From Rana temporaria (lineage: Eukaryota; Chordata; Amphibia; Anura; Ranidae), in the NCBI RefSeq assembly GCF_905171775.1, contig NC_053489.1, forward strand, positions 137,966,642 through 138,030,641: a stretch of 64,000 nucleotides of DNA, read 5' to 3'. Each line of letters starts with the position of its first letter. The first letter of the stretch is position 1. This document shows, in pieces, positions 11,210 through 21,954 of this stretch. The position numbers and the translations under genes were made by a program. The notes below the pieces were generated by a model, which was not told the DNA's origin, made no database searches, and saw only the letters and a list, made by a program, of their open reading frames with translations.

Positions 11210-12170
11210 CCCTCCGAGGTACCGACACTGAGCATGCGCACTGCTACCCACCGCACCACACACACCTCACCTCTGTATACAGGACCCTATATACTCCTCT
11301 GTATACTATCTATATACTCCGCCACCCCCCTCCAAGGTACCGAGCATGCGCACTGCTACCCACCGCACCACACACACCTCACCTCTGTATACAAGACCCT
11401 ATATACTCCTCTGTATACTTATATACTCCTCTGTATACTATCTATATACTCCGTCACCCCCCTCCGAGGTACCGAACATGCGCACTGCTACCCACCGCAC
11501 CACACACACCTCACCTCTGTATACAGGACTCTATATACTCCTCTGTATACTTATATACTCCTCTGTATACTATCTATATACTCCGTCACCCCCCTCCGAG
11601 GTACCGAACATGCGCACTGCTACCCACCGCACCACACACACCTCACCTCTGTATACAAGACCCTATATACTCCTCTGTATACTTATATACTCCTCTGTAT
11701 ACTAACTATATACTCCGTCACCCCCCTCCGAGGTACCGAACATGCGCACTGCTACCCACCGCACCACACACACCTCACCTCTGTATACAGGACTCTATAT
11801 ACTCCTCTGTATACTTATATACTCCTCTGTATACTATCTATATACTCCGTCACCCCCCTCCGAGGTACCGAACATGCGCACTGCTACCCACCGCACCACA
11901 CACACCTCACCTCTGTATACAAGACCCTATATACTCCTCTGTATACTATCTATATACTCCGCCACCCCCCTCCGAGGTACCGAGCATGCGCACTGCTACC
12001 CACCGCACCACACACACCTCACCTCTGTATACAAGACCCTATATACTCCTCTGTATACTATCTATATACTCCGCCACCCCCCTCCGAGGTACCGAGCATG
12101 CGCACTGCTACCCACCGCACCACACACACCTCACCTCTGTTGTATACAAGACCCTATATACTCCTCTGTA
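11210..12170 (+). repeat. Minisatellite, 132/113-bp units
   Basis: About eight units starting near CTCCGAGGTACCGA, each with CATGCGCACTGCTACCCACC and short CTCCTCTGTATACT repeats. Unit spacing is about 132 bp in the centre and 113-117 bp at the edges, where a 19-bp TATATACTCCTCTGTATAC piece is missing. A 132-bp unit is a multiple of three, which keeps long frames open without implying coding. Confidence 0.92.
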
Positions 12171-12173
12171 TTA

Positions 12174-12290
12174 GTGTCATAAATAATGAAATCATTGTGG
12201 CTGCAGTTACTGTGACAGTCTAATCTGTGTTATAAGAGCCCTGCTGAATTGATTGTTTCTTTACCTTCTTGCCCTGTGCTGTGACAGTGT
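12174..12290 (+). repeat. Direct repeat, copy 2, right of the minisatellite
   Basis: Second copy of the 10980-11102 segment, same orientation, immediately after the minisatellite. Confidence 0.8.
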
Positions 12291-12473
12291 GCTTATTTAC
12301 CAGGTAGCAGGTCAGTTGCTATTCACTAGTGCACATGATGAGCCATCCATCTCGACCAGCTCATACCTCCCGAGCCTCTCATACAACAGGCACATCAACC
12401 TAGCTAGAGGGATTTAATGGTTCAAGGCACTGCTTTCTCGGGGTTACAGACTCCGTTTTTTTTATTGTGTATG

Positions 12474-12576
12474 ATAAGCTGCCGCTGCTGCGGGCACCTC
12501 CAGGAGCGGACAGAGACGGCCCCGGCCCACCCACCATGGGGCCCTCGCACAGTGCCGAATGGTGAGTCCGCCCCTG
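12474..12576 (-). repeat. Internal inverted copy of the hAT left terminus
   Basis: Read on the minus strand it begins CAGGGGCGGACTCACCATTC and continues with GAGGGCCCC...GGTGG...GGGCC, matching the first 90 or so bases of the hAT element in order. It ends CCCCTG at 12576 on the plus strand, so 10515-12576 is bounded by two facing terminus-like sequences. Confidence 0.8.
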
Positions 12577-12675
12577 CACACTGATATCTGGTACACTGAA
12601 TGCCACTCAGTGTATAGATATCAGTGTTATATATAGGGAATAGCACTTAGACCTAGTTCACATTGAAGCAATTTA

Positions 12676-12705
12676 CCATGCGATTTGACATGTCAAATCG
12701 CATGG
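12676..12705. repeat. Perfect 30-bp palindrome
   Basis: CCATGCGATTTGACA followed directly by its reverse complement, with no loop. Confidence 0.95.
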
Positions 12706-12775
12706 CAATGGCACTACCCGAATCAGTGCGATGCCCCATTTGTGAGAGCAGTTCTAGGGCCATAATTCATAATTA

Positions 12776-13195
12776 AAGCGGTTGTATGGGTTCAGTTTTT
12801 TTTTAAAATAAAAAACATGTTATATTGTGCAGTTTGCACAGAGTGGCCCCGATCGTCCTCTTCTGGGGTCCCATGGCGGCTCTCGTGGTTCCTCCCTGCA
12901 AGGGCTAACCCCCTCTGGGAAGCGCTCTCTCGAGTTGGTTACCATGCGCGCGCACTCCTGTGTGATACACACGGCGGCCATAGCCGATAAGTGTATGACT
13001 CAGCCCCGCTCCCCGGCATGCCACGACATTAATTTGATTAAAAGCAGCGGGAGCCATTGGCTGCGCTGCTATCAATCAAACCAATGAAGAGCTGATTGAA
13101 AAGCGATGCGGGAATGAGCCGACGGAAGTTTGGGGCCCAGGTAAGTAAAACGGGGGCACGGGGGGGCTGGAGTGTGCATGGTTTTTTTTCACCTT
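12776..13195. mobile_element. Possible TTAA-type MITE
   Basis: The left side TTAAAGCGGTTGTA and the right side TTTTTCACCTTAA are roughly mirrored TTAA-bounded ends, as in Kolobok/T2-like MITEs of amphibians. The inverted repeat is short and imperfect, so this is tentative. It lies in the leader of the hAT element. Confidence 0.35.
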
Positions 13196-13984
13196 AATGC
13201 ATAATTTGTTTGAAAGTTATAGTGTCTACAAACTATGGGATATATACTGGAATGTATGCAGATATACTGTAATAGTGGTGATCAGCAACTTGTATTGTAA
13301 CTGTGATAGTGTGGAGGGACACTAACTGACTATGTGGGGTTATAAATACTTATGAGGTGTATTCAGTAATCGATTTTTTTCACCATGAGGTGAATTGTTA
13401 AAAACTAAATTCACCTTTTTAGAAAAAAAATTATACATTTTTATAAATTTTTTTGGAGGTAAAAAAATGTGCATTTATATATTTTTTTGTTGCAGAGCCT
13501 GTAAAGCATTGCACCAGCGATCAGCAGATTGCTGGTGCCATGCAAGCAGGCAGTTTCACACTGACAGGAAGACTCAATGAACTACCACAGTGCCCAACAG
13601 CATCATGATCGTTTATTGAAAACTACAAGCTGCAAAAGATTTGGGACTTGTAGTTCATTCACACACAGAGCTCTGCAAACCAATGATGCAGCCGTGTGGG
13701 CGGAGCCCCACATATCCGCCCTGTTTTCAGAAAGTGACAGCTAGTACAGCGAACGTCTCCCTGTAATGCTGTCACAGGGAGGGGGGTCAGCAGGGAGCTG
13801 CTGCAGCACTGAAAACATGTTACATTTTCCCTTGTAAAAACAGGTGGAACATGTAATGTGTAGTTTCTTGTACTCTCCAGTGTTTTATAGTTCCTGTTGC
13901 TGGCTTATTACGTTTTCAACATCAGTGCAAATCCACCTATTCAGAGAAAGGTGAAAACCACCTGAACTTCCAAATAGACAGTCT

Positions 13985-14439
13985 GTTAAAGCGGATGTCA
14001 GCTGAAAAAAAATATATTAAAAGCCAGCAGCTACAAATACTGCAGCTGCTGACTTTTAATATCGGCACACTTACCTGTCCTGGAGTCCAGCGCCGTCCAC
14101 AGCAGAGGACAAGCGATCGCTCGTCACTCTGCTGCCCCCCCCCCCGCCATCCTCGGTGAGGGAACCAGGAAGTGAAGTGCGCCGGGCTTCACCGCCCGGT
14201 TCCCTACGGCGCATGCGCGAGTCCTGCTACGCCTGCCTAATGGCTCCCGCTGTGTAATGGGAGTCGAATGGGGGGGACGGGAGGTGACGTCATGCCCACA
14301 GTCTGCCCGAGACTGTGTGTTCGGAAGTGGGTGTAAATACCTGTCTTTAGACAGGTATCTGTACCCCCTCCCCCCTAAAAGGTGTCAAATGTGACACCGG
14401 AGGGGGGGAGGATTCCGATCAGTTGGAGTTCCACTTTAG
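13985..14439. mobile_element. Possible TTAA-type MITE
   Basis: It begins GTTAAAGCGGATGTCAGCTG and ends GGAGTTCCACTTTAG, resembling the same AAGCGG/CCGCTT-ended class. The interior includes a hairpin at GGTATTTACACCC/CCTGTCTTTAGACAGG. The assignment is tentative. Confidence 0.35.
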
Positions 14440-15086
14440 ATCAACTCTATGGCCTTGATCTCTCCATAAAGAGGACCTGTCATCCTTATAAAAATAATTA
14501 TAGGGACAGCGTAAAAAAAAATTTTTTTTAAAGCGTCTCCATCCCTCCGTGCTCTCACACAGAAGCGAACGTACGTACGGACGCTCACATATGTAAAAGG
14601 TGTTCTCACCACACAAATGAGGTATCACTGCAAACATAGAGTGAGAGCAATAATTCTAGCTATAGACCTTCTCTGTATCTCTAAACAGGTAACCTGTAAA
14701 GGCATTTAAAACGTTATCTATGGAGACTTTTAAGTACCGTAGTTTGTCACCATCCACGAGCGTGCACAATTTTAAAGCATGACATCTATTTACTTGGTGT
14801 AACATCTTTCACATTTTACAAAAAAATGGGGTATATGTTGTGGTTTGTTTTTATTCACTAAAATTCAATAAAAAAAAATCCCCAAGAAATTGCGTTTGAA
14901 AAACTGCTGCGCAAATAGCATAATAAACATAAAACATGACATAAAAAATTGCAACGATCGTCATTTTATTCCCTAGGCTCTCTGCTAAAAAAATGTATAA
15001 CGTTTGTGGGTTCTAAGTAGTTTTCTAACTAAAAATACTGATATAAACAAAAAGTACCAAAAAAAGCCTGGTCAGCAAGTGGTTAA
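14440..15086. mobile_element. Possible piggyBac-like MITE remnant
   Basis: The right end GCAAGTGGTTAA matches the AAGTGGTTAA right ends of the TTAA-flanked elements at 34405 and 48667. The left end is not identified. The interior is AT-rich with no ORF. Confidence 0.35.
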
Positions 15087-15140
15087 AGCATGTTGTAGTT
15101 AAAGTTTTTTCACAAATGTCCATGACAAGGAATACTTGTT

Positions 15141-15153
15141 ATTTTATTTTCAG
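15141..15153 (+). promoter_or_regulatory. Likely splice acceptor before the hAT ORF
   Basis: ATTTTATTTTCAG, a T-rich tract ending in CAG, lies 20 bases before the transposase ATG. This suggests a noncoding first exon somewhere in the long leader. The donor was not located. Confidence 0.5.
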
Positions 15154-15173
15154 GTATAAAAAATTTATTGGCA

Positions 15174-17867
15174 ATGTCTGCAACTTATAAACATAAAAGC
15201 GGTGCTACAAAAAGAAAACTAAATAGGCAAAGAAGACAAAATGAGGCATCTACTAGCAAAATTGATTCATTCTTTGGTAAAAAAAAAGATGATGTTCTTC
15301 ATGAAGATGCTCCTGTTGAGATCAGTGACGGACCAATGGAATCAGTTGCAGAAGAAGATGCAGATCTTGAAACAGAGTCAAATGTTGAAATTGATCTACC
15401 GACTGGAGAAAATACACAGGAACCTCTGCCTGCCAAAATGCCACAGATATCACCATTAAAAGAAGACTACTTTCTTTTTTACCAAGACTTGCATAAAGCA
15501 GGAATTTCCATGGAAATGTTTTGGGACTTCCATCCTAACCAGCCCACAAAAAACATACCATTTAATGGTAATATTGTTTATTACCGAAAAGGCATACAAG
15601 AGTCCAGCGTTCAAAGAAAATGGGTCACTCTTAATGAGAAAAAAAACAGTGTACATTGTTCCATCTGCTTATATTATGGCCAGGAAAAGTACAGGCACAC
15701 TCAGTTAATACAAGGTTGTAACGACTGGAGACACATCACAACAAGATTATTGGAACATGAAAACTCTCAATGCCATAAACTTGCAAGTGATGCTTATTTT
15801 GTCAATATGTGTGGCAAATCCATTAAGCACAAATTGTTAAGTAGTCAGATGTCTCTAAGAAATCAGCAAGTACTAGAACGTCGTGCTATTGTAAGCCAAA
15901 TAATCGATGTCGTTTTTTTAATTGGTGTTCAGGCATTGCCTTTCAGAAGCAGTCATGTAGAGTCTGTGGCAGGTGTGTTTGACGAGGACCATCTTGAAAA
16001 TCGAGGTAATTTTTTGGAGATTGTGAAACTTCTTGCTGACTACAGTCCAGTCTTAAAGAAGCACTTAACTAATATTGTAGAGAAAGCAAAGAGCCGTGAT
16101 CCAGCGAAAAAGGGAAGAGGGAAGTTTGTAACTTTCCTAAGTAAATCTACCATTACAAAGTTATTTGTGATTCTTGGTGACATGATCAAAGAGGCAATAG
16201 TAAAAGAAGTGGAGAATTCTGGACTATTTTCAATTCAAATGGACTCCACACAAGATGTGTCAACTCAAGATCAGTGTGCTATTGTTGTTCGGTATGCTGC
16301 TGGTGATAAAGTTAAGGAAAGATTATTACGTCTTGTTACTATTGAAGATTCCAGCAGTAAAAGCCTGCATGCCTTACTCACTGAATCACTGTCTGCTTTA
16401 GGACTCAATCTAGAAAACTGCATAGGTGATTCTTTTGATGGAGCAGCTAATATGAGTGGAACTTACTCAGGCCTGCAAGCGTTAATGAAGGAAGTTCGCC
16501 CTACGCACATTCACACATGGTGTTATGCACATGTACTCAACTTAGTTATTGGCGATGCAAGTAATGTGTGTGTTCCAGCAATCAGTCTATTTGGGCTCCT
16601 TAGCAATCTATCAACATTTTTCACAGAATCATACAAAAGGATGAAACTCTGGAAAGACCAGACGAATAAAAAGACTGGCAGTTCCAAATTTCAAAAGCTG
16701 GAAAATATTGGCAGAACAAGGTGGTCAAGCAGAGCTAATGCACTTCGGAAGTTATTTGGAAGCTTTGATGATCATTCCAAAGAGTTATGCTCTGATCTCA
16801 TAATTATCCTAAAACAAGTGAGTGAATCCCCTGATTTTCGACCCTCTGTTCGCCACGAAGCTCTGAAATTAATTGAGAATATCTGTAAATTTGAAACCAT
16901 CCTGGTAGCTTTTACCTTTGTCCGTATTTTTGACATCACTACCCCAGTATCCGATTATCTGCAATCAACAGGCCTTGATTGTATCCAGGCATGGAGAATG
17001 GTGGATGATGCTGTCAAGCGTTTGAATAAAGTATGCAGAGACTTTGCTGGAGTTTTGCAGTCAGCAACTAAATTTATAGATTTTATAAATCTGAAATTGG
17101 CAAGTGAAAACATCTGTTTGAAAAATAGCTTTTCTGTACTAAGATCCACAAGAACTGCAGAAGGTACAGATAATAGGAAACATTTTGAAATTTCTTGTTA
17201 CAATGTTATCCTCGACACTGTTACTGAGAGTGTGAGGTCAAGATTTTCCACTCATGAAGAACTTTATAAGCAAATTTCTTGCTTGGATCCAAATAGGTTT
17301 CAAGAAATACTGGCCTCTTCAGACAAAATTCACTTCAATTTGATATCGGAAGCAATACCAGAGATAGACCCAATTGCTCTACGTGAGGAACTAATCTCTT
17401 TTGCATCCAGCTACAAAAATATTCGTAAAGGCCTGTTGAATGACAGTGCTGATGAAGAGAGTGAAGAATTGGATTCTGATTTGGAAGAGCAACAAACCAG
17501 CTCTAGTGCTGAGCCATCCACTTCTACAGCTGCTTTAAAGAAGGACTCCTGCAAGAACTGTGTGTCCTGTGCTTTTAAACTTCTGTATCAGTACCGACTA
17601 TGTTCAGTGGCCTTTGAGAATCTCTTCTTGGCATATAAATATGTAATTACACTGAGCACTACACAGTGTACATGTGAAAGATGCTTTTCCAAGTTAAAAA
17701 TCCTAAAGTCAAGATTAAGATCATCATTGTCGCAACAAAACCTGGAGTCATTGATGCTTATTGCAGTAGAAAAGCAAGTTGCACTAAACATAAAGAGTGA
17801 CAAAGATAAAATCATCAACAGATTTGCCATGACATCACCTGAACTTAGCTCTTTACTGCTTTTGTAA
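15174..17867 (+). CDS. hAT transposase, ZMYM1-like type, apparently intact
   Basis: 897 codons without interruption. I choose the ATG at 15174; the frame is open slightly upstream but has no earlier ATG. A basic, serine-rich N-terminus is followed by a TTF-type zinc finger at about residues 137-201 (CSIC at 162-165, C200-H201). Next come a DUF4371-like region and the RNase-H-like core: D357 in FSIQMDST, D422 in DSFDGAANM, C450/H453 in CYAHVLN and RTRW near 514-517. The C-terminal dimerisation region holds CERCFSKLKILKSRL with E835 as likely third acidic residue. The product should cut and paste the element by binding its CAGGGGCGGACTGAC ends. An acidic SADEESEELDSDLEEQQ insert precedes the last domain. 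Family is firm; activity is inferred. Confidence 0.92.
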   Translation: MSATYKHKSGATKRKLNRQRRQNEASTSKIDSFFGKKKDDVLHEDAPVEISDGPMESVAEEDADLETESNVEIDLPTGENTQEPLPAKMPQISPLKEDYFLFYQDLHKAGISMEMFWDFHPNQPTKNIPFNGNIVYYRKGIQESSVQRKWVTLNEKKNSVHCSICLYYGQEKYRHTQLIQGCNDWRHITTRLLEHENSQCHKLASDAYFVNMCGKSIKHKLLSSQMSLRNQQVLERRAIVSQIIDVVFLIGVQALPFRSSHVESVAGVFDEDHLENRGNFLEIVKLLADYSPVLKKHLTNIVEKAKSRDPAKKGRGKFVTFLSKSTITKLFVILGDMIKEAIVKEVENSGLFSIQMDSTQDVSTQDQCAIVVRYAAGDKVKERLLRLVTIEDSSSKSLHALLTESLSALGLNLENCIGDSFDGAANMSGTYSGLQALMKEVRPTHIHTWCYAHVLNLVIGDASNVCVPAISLFGLLSNLSTFFTESYKRMKLWKDQTNKKTGSSKFQKLENIGRTRWSSRANALRKLFGSFDDHSKELCSDLIIILKQVSESPDFRPSVRHEALKLIENICKFETILVAFTFVRIFDITTPVSDYLQSTGLDCIQAWRMVDDAVKRLNKVCRDFAGVLQSATKFIDFINLKLASENICLKNSFSVLRSTRTAEGTDNRKHFEISCYNVILDTVTESVRSRFSTHEELYKQISCLDPNRFQEILASSDKIHFNLISEAIPEIDPIALREELISFASSYKNIRKGLLNDSADEESEELDSDLEEQQTSSSAEPSTSTAALKKDSCKNCVSCAFKLLYQYRLCSVAFENLFLAYKYVITLSTTQCTCERCFSKLKILKSRLRSSLSQQNLESLMLIAVEKQVALNIKSDKDKIINRFAMTSPELSSLLLL

Positions 17868-18034
17868 CATGCTTGTCAGAGATTTTTATTTTTTTTATAT
17901 TTTTTTATTAAACTGTTAAGCTAAGAATACATTTGTTGCACCTGTTATATTGTGCTAATTTATGAAAACGTTAATTTTGAAAATGTACCATTTGTTGCAC
18001 TTTAATGTACATTTTATTTTTCTTTAATTCCTAT

Positions 18035-18040
18035 AATAAA
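18035..18040 (+). terminator. Polyadenylation signal of the hAT transposase
   Basis: AATAAA about 170 bases after the stop codon and before the right terminal repeat. Confidence 0.6.
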
Positions 18041-18411
18041 CATTTATTTTGATTGTAGTGTCGATAAATTCTTCGAACACATGCAATATGGGCAGTGCAA
18101 TATGTAGGTAGGACTTTGTGTGGATGCAGCTTGAACGTAAGTGGGGACACATGGGCAGAGACACAGGGGGCCCCATGATCTCCTTTTGCCCGGGGGCCCT
18201 ATGAGCTGTCAGTCCGCCCCTGTGCATAGGGCACACCCACTTTCACTTGCGCTGCCTTAGGCCCTGATTTTTGCCTTACAAAGGAGCAAGTTAGCAGACA
18301 AAAGGAATCCTGAATCAGGTGGCAATCTTTCCAATTTGCCCCAGCGCAGAGCAAATCAGCTGCTCTTCACATGTGCAACTAAAGGGCAAATCTACCTGAA
18401 TCTGGGCCAGT

Positions 18412-19318
18412 ATGTATATACTTTATATATATCTATATTGCTCAGAGAGCACAGGCAAAATACTCAATGGCCCAGTATTGAATAAAACATCAATTTAAAA
18501 AGCAAATATACTCACAAGAGAAAACAACAGAGACCCCAATACATCAAAACATGGCACTTTAGGAGGCTTTACAATCGCTGGAATTTGATCACATGATTTA
18601 TTAATGCATCATTTGTGTGTTTTATTATACATATTGATGGAATTTATATTTTTTTGGTAGCACAAATGATATGATGATTGCACTAAGCACATTAAAGATT
18701 TAAAGAGAAAGCATATCCATTTTAGCTTTAAATAATAAAAAGAAAATTCTTGAAATAGATATTTAAAATGTTGATGTCCAGTTTCGATATGTGGTTCAGT
18801 GATAAAGTAAAACACAATTATTCATCAAACACACTTATGAGAGGGCATAGGCATTGTTTTAAAAAAGACAGTTTACTTAAAGTTGTATTAAACCTGCAAA
18901 AAGAAAAAAATGGCCCCTGCCATTGCTATATGGCCTCTATTGCTAAGGTGTTTGCGATTTTGGCACAAGTGCTTTCATTTTCTCCAAGTCTTAATTCTAA
19001 ATTGAAACTCTTTGCCCACTTGATTGGCCAGGCAGTATTGATGTCACTCCTGCGCATGCACGTGCTAATTACATCATCAAGGTATAGGTGGGTGACGTGA
19101 ATATACAAGCAAGTGAGGTACACAAAGGAAAAAACACAGACATACATACCTCCAGGGATAAATGGGCAGTGCTGAAAACTGATACAAACATAAGTAATCT
19201 TATTTGTCTGTTAAACCGGAGACATTTTTTTTCACACAAAAAAAAGAAGTGATCCTAAAATAGCAAATTGATGAAATTATTTCATTCAGCATCAATATTT
19301 TGAAGGACAACTTTTAAT
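18412..19318. other. Unassigned DNA
   Basis: AT-rich with short open frames only. I found no repeat ends or domains. The stretch 18880-19090 looks moderately GC-rich and may be an old repeat. Confidence 0.3.
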
Positions 19319-19321
19319 TAA

Positions 19322-19649
19322 GGCCTCATTCACACTTGGCCGTTCGGGTCTGTCTGTCGGCGGACCTGAACGGCCGCTCCATGCATCGCTATGGAGCGTC
19401 GGATGTCAGCGGAGACATGTCCGCTGACATCCGACCCGATCCGACCCGCTAAAAACAGACGTATGGGGGGCACATCCCCTTCCGTCCATGCGGATCGAAT
19501 TGGGTAAGATCTGATGAAAACGGACATGATGAGCAGAGAGGAGCTTGTCATCCGTTGGCTCAGCGGAGATCTGTGGACAGAGCTCCCGCTGAGCCGACGG
19601 GAGCAGGCGGACTCCGTAGCGACGGAGTCCGCCAAGTGTGAATGAAGCC
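19322..19649. mobile_element. MITE, GGCCTCATTCACACTTGGC ends, TAA duplication
   Basis: Left GGCCTCATTCACACTTGGC and right GCCAAGTGTGAATGAAGCC are inverted copies with one mismatch. TAA is duplicated at 19319-19321 and 19650-19652. The 328-bp interior is GC-rich and palindromic (GGATGTCAGCGGAGACATGTCCGCTGACATCC). TWA duplications suggest a Harbinger-type mobiliser. Confidence 0.8.
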
Positions 19650-19652
19650 TAA

Positions 19653-19880
19653 CATTGTCAAAGTCAATATCAGCTGGCATATTTAAAACTTTACCCCTCA
19701 TAACTGCAAAAAGTACTATTGTGTTCACTTGATACTTTTTTTTACGATTATATTTGATACTTTAATATCATTATATTCAATATAACAACATTTTACATTG
19801 TAGCTCTCAAAGTTGGCGTACAGGAGGAGGGGGGTGTTGTATGTTCACTACTTTCTTAAAATATTTGAATGTGTTTTACA
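19653..19880. other. Unassigned DNA
   Basis: Nothing recognised in this short spacer between the MITE and the Tc1 element. Confidence 0.3.
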
Positions 19881-20099
19881 TACACTGCATCTGGAAAGTA
19901 TTCACAGCACTTCACTTTTTCCACATTTCTTTATGTTACAGCCTTATTCCAAAAGTTAATTATTTTCCTTAAAATTCTACAAACAATACCCCATAATGAC
20001 AACATGAAAGAAGTTTGTTTCAAATGTATTAAAAATAAAAAAGGAAAAAAAATCACATGTACTTAAGTATTCACAGCCTTTGCTCAATACTTTGCTGAA

Positions 20100-21520
20100 G
20101 CACCTTTGACACCAATTACAGCCTCAAGTCTTTTTAAATATGATGTTACAAGCTTGGCACACCTATTTTTGAGAAGTTTCTCCCATTATTCTTTGCAGGA
20201 CCTTTCAAGCTCCACCAAGTTGGATGGGGAGCAATGGTGAACAGCCATTTTTAGATCTCTCCAGAGATGTTCCAATCAGGTTCAAGTCTGGGCTCTGGCT
20301 GGGCCACTCAAGGACAGTCACAGAGTTGTCCGGCAGCCACTCCTTTTTTTATCTTGGCTGTGTGCTTAGGGTTGTTGTCCTGTTGGAAGATGAACCCTTG
20401 CCCCAGTCTGAGGTCCAGAGCGCTCTGGAGCAGGTTTTCATCAAGGATGTCTGTGTACATTGCTGCACTCATCTTTCCATCGATCCTGACTAGTCTTCCA
20501 GTTCCTGCCACTGAAAACCATCCCGACAGCATAATGCTGACACCACCATGCTTCACTGTAGGGATAGTATTGGCCAGGTGATTATTGGTGCCTGTTTTCC
20601 TCCAGACATGATGCTTGTCATTCAGACCTAATGCCCTGTACACACGATCGGTCCATCCGATGAAAACGGTCTGATGGACCGTTTTCATCGGTTAACCGAT
20701 GAAGCTGACTGATGGTCTGTCGTGACTACACACCATCAGTTAAAAAAACTATTGTGTCAGAACGCGGTGACGTAAAACACAACGACGTGCTGAAAAAAAG
20801 GAAGTTCAATGCTTCCAAGCATGCGTCGCCTTGATTCTGAGCATGTGTGGATTTGTAACCGATGGACTTGCCTACAAACGATCGTTTTTTTTTCTATCGG
20901 TTAGGTATCCATCGGTTAAATTTAAAACAAGATTGGTTTTTTTTAACCTATGGATAAATAACCGATGGGGCCTACACATGATCGGTTTGGTCCGATGAAA
21001 ACGATCCATCAGACCGTTCTCATCGGTTTGACCGATCATGTGTACGCGGCATAAGAGTTCAATCTTTTTTTCATCAGACCAGAGAATATTGTTTCTCAGG
21101 TTTTGAGAGTCCTTCAGGTGCCTTTTGGCAAACTCCAGGCAGGCTGTCATGTGCCTTTTACTGGGGAGTGGCTTCTGTCTGGCCACTCTACCACACAGGC
21201 CTGATTGGTGGAGTGCTGCAGAGATGGTTGTTCTTCTGGAAGGTTCTCTCCACAGAGAAATGCTGGAGTTCTGTCAGAGTGACCATCGGGTTCTTGGGCA
21301 CCTTTCTGACTAAGGCCCTTCTCCAACAATCGTTCAGTTTGGCAGGGTGGTCCACTCTAGGAAGAGACATTGTGGTTTCAAACGTCTTCCATTTATGGAT
21401 TATGGAGGCCACTGTGCTCATTGGGACCTTTAATGCTGAAGAACTTTTTCTGTACCCTTCCCCAGATCTGTGCATTGATACAATCCTGTCTCAGAGGCCT
21501 ACAGACAATTCCTTGGACTT
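20100..21520 (-). pseudogene. Tc1 transposase, interrupted
   Basis: Minus-strand pieces in order are a helix-turn-helix region (SGEGYRKSSSALKVPMSTVA), NILWSDEKKIEL with the first catalytic D, then after the MITE GTGRLVRIDGKM, FIFQQDNNPKHTAK with the second D, and SQSPDLNLIG where the usual third acidic residue is lost (LNPIE expected). The MITE at 20632-21051 splits the frame between the first and second catalytic blocks, and further stops occur after the last block. The product would have been a cut-and-paste transposase with TA targets. It is inactive as written. Confidence 0.8.
20632..21051. mobile_element. Harbinger-type MITE inside the Tc1 transposase
   Basis: Left TGCCCTGTACACACGATCGG and right GTGTACGCGGCA are inverted. 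TAA is duplicated at 20629-20631 and 21052-21054. The interior has CGATGAAAACGG palindromes as in the element at 4096. Confidence 0.8.
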
Positions 21521-21657
21521 CATGGCTTTATTTTGTTCTCTGACATGCGCTGTTAACTGTGGGGCCTTTCATAGACAGGTGTGTGCTTTTCCAAATCATG
21601 TCCAATCAATTAAATTTACCACAGGTGGGCTCCAATCAAGTTGTAGAAATGTCTCAT

Positions 21658-21954
21658 GCTGGGTTCACACTACTACACTACTTTCATCCTACTTTGCTCT
21701 GTGTTCAATGTTTCCCTATGAGAGCGTCTTGTAGCGTCCTACACAAGTTGGTCCGACTTTGAAAATGCTCCCTGTACTACTTTTGGTCCTACATTGATCC
21801 TACTTCAGGCCCATTGAATATCATTGAAGTCGGACCAAAGTAGTATCCTGTTCATGAAAGTAGGATGGATGTAGGACCAATGTAGGATAAATGTAGGACC
21901 AATGTAGCAGAGCAAAGTAGGATGAAAGTAGTGTAGTAGTGTGAACCCAGCCTA
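21658..21954. mobile_element. Hairpin MITE, GCTGGGTTCACACTA ends
   Basis: Terminal inverted repeats start GCTGGGTTCACACTACTACA and continue for about 50 bases (to TTTGCTCTG/CAGAGCAAA). The right half has repeated ATGTAGGACCA units. It interrupts the Tc1 sequence beyond the transposase. The flanks (TCA/TAA) leave the duplication unclear. Confidence 0.75.

Larger units (their letters stand above)
10507..18230 (+). mobile_element. Full-length hAT transposon with 8-bp TSD
   Basis: CAGGGGCGGACTGAC at 10515 is mirrored by GTCAGTCCGCCCCTG ending at 18222. TGCATAGG is duplicated perfectly at 10507-10514 and 18223-18230. Length is 7,708 bp, long for a hAT because a noncoding leader of about 4.65 kb precedes the transposase ORF. 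Intact ends, a perfect duplication and an open transposase gene point to a recent insertion. It lies inside the Harbinger-type element 7928-18408, so it is the younger of the two. Confidence 0.92.
7928..18408 (-). mobile_element. Harbinger-type element with Myb/SANT gene, split by a hAT transposon
   Basis: Ends GGCCCAGATTCAGGTA (7928) and its inverted copy TACCTGAATCTGGGCC (to 18408) are flanked by AGT at 7925-7927 and 18409-18411. Subtracting the nested hAT (10515-18222) and one 8-bp duplication leaves about 2.8 kb. That residue carries one two-exon Myb/SANT-like gene on the minus strand and no recognisable transposase. Subterminal sequence repeats the motif GGGGCAA/TTGCCCC. The other, diverged copy of this element type is at 44131-47068. 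Confidence 0.7.

Noticed and set aside
11104..12223. Overlapping 356- and 370-codon open frames (TPLYTIYILRHPPPRY-type repeats)
   Set aside because: They are read through a tandem array whose main unit is 132 bp, a multiple of three, so several frames stay open together. No start context or non-repetitive domain supports a gene.
15168..15173. Starting the hAT transposase at TTG (15168)
   Set aside because: In a vertebrate the first ATG (15174) is the sensible start; TTG lies only two codons upstream.
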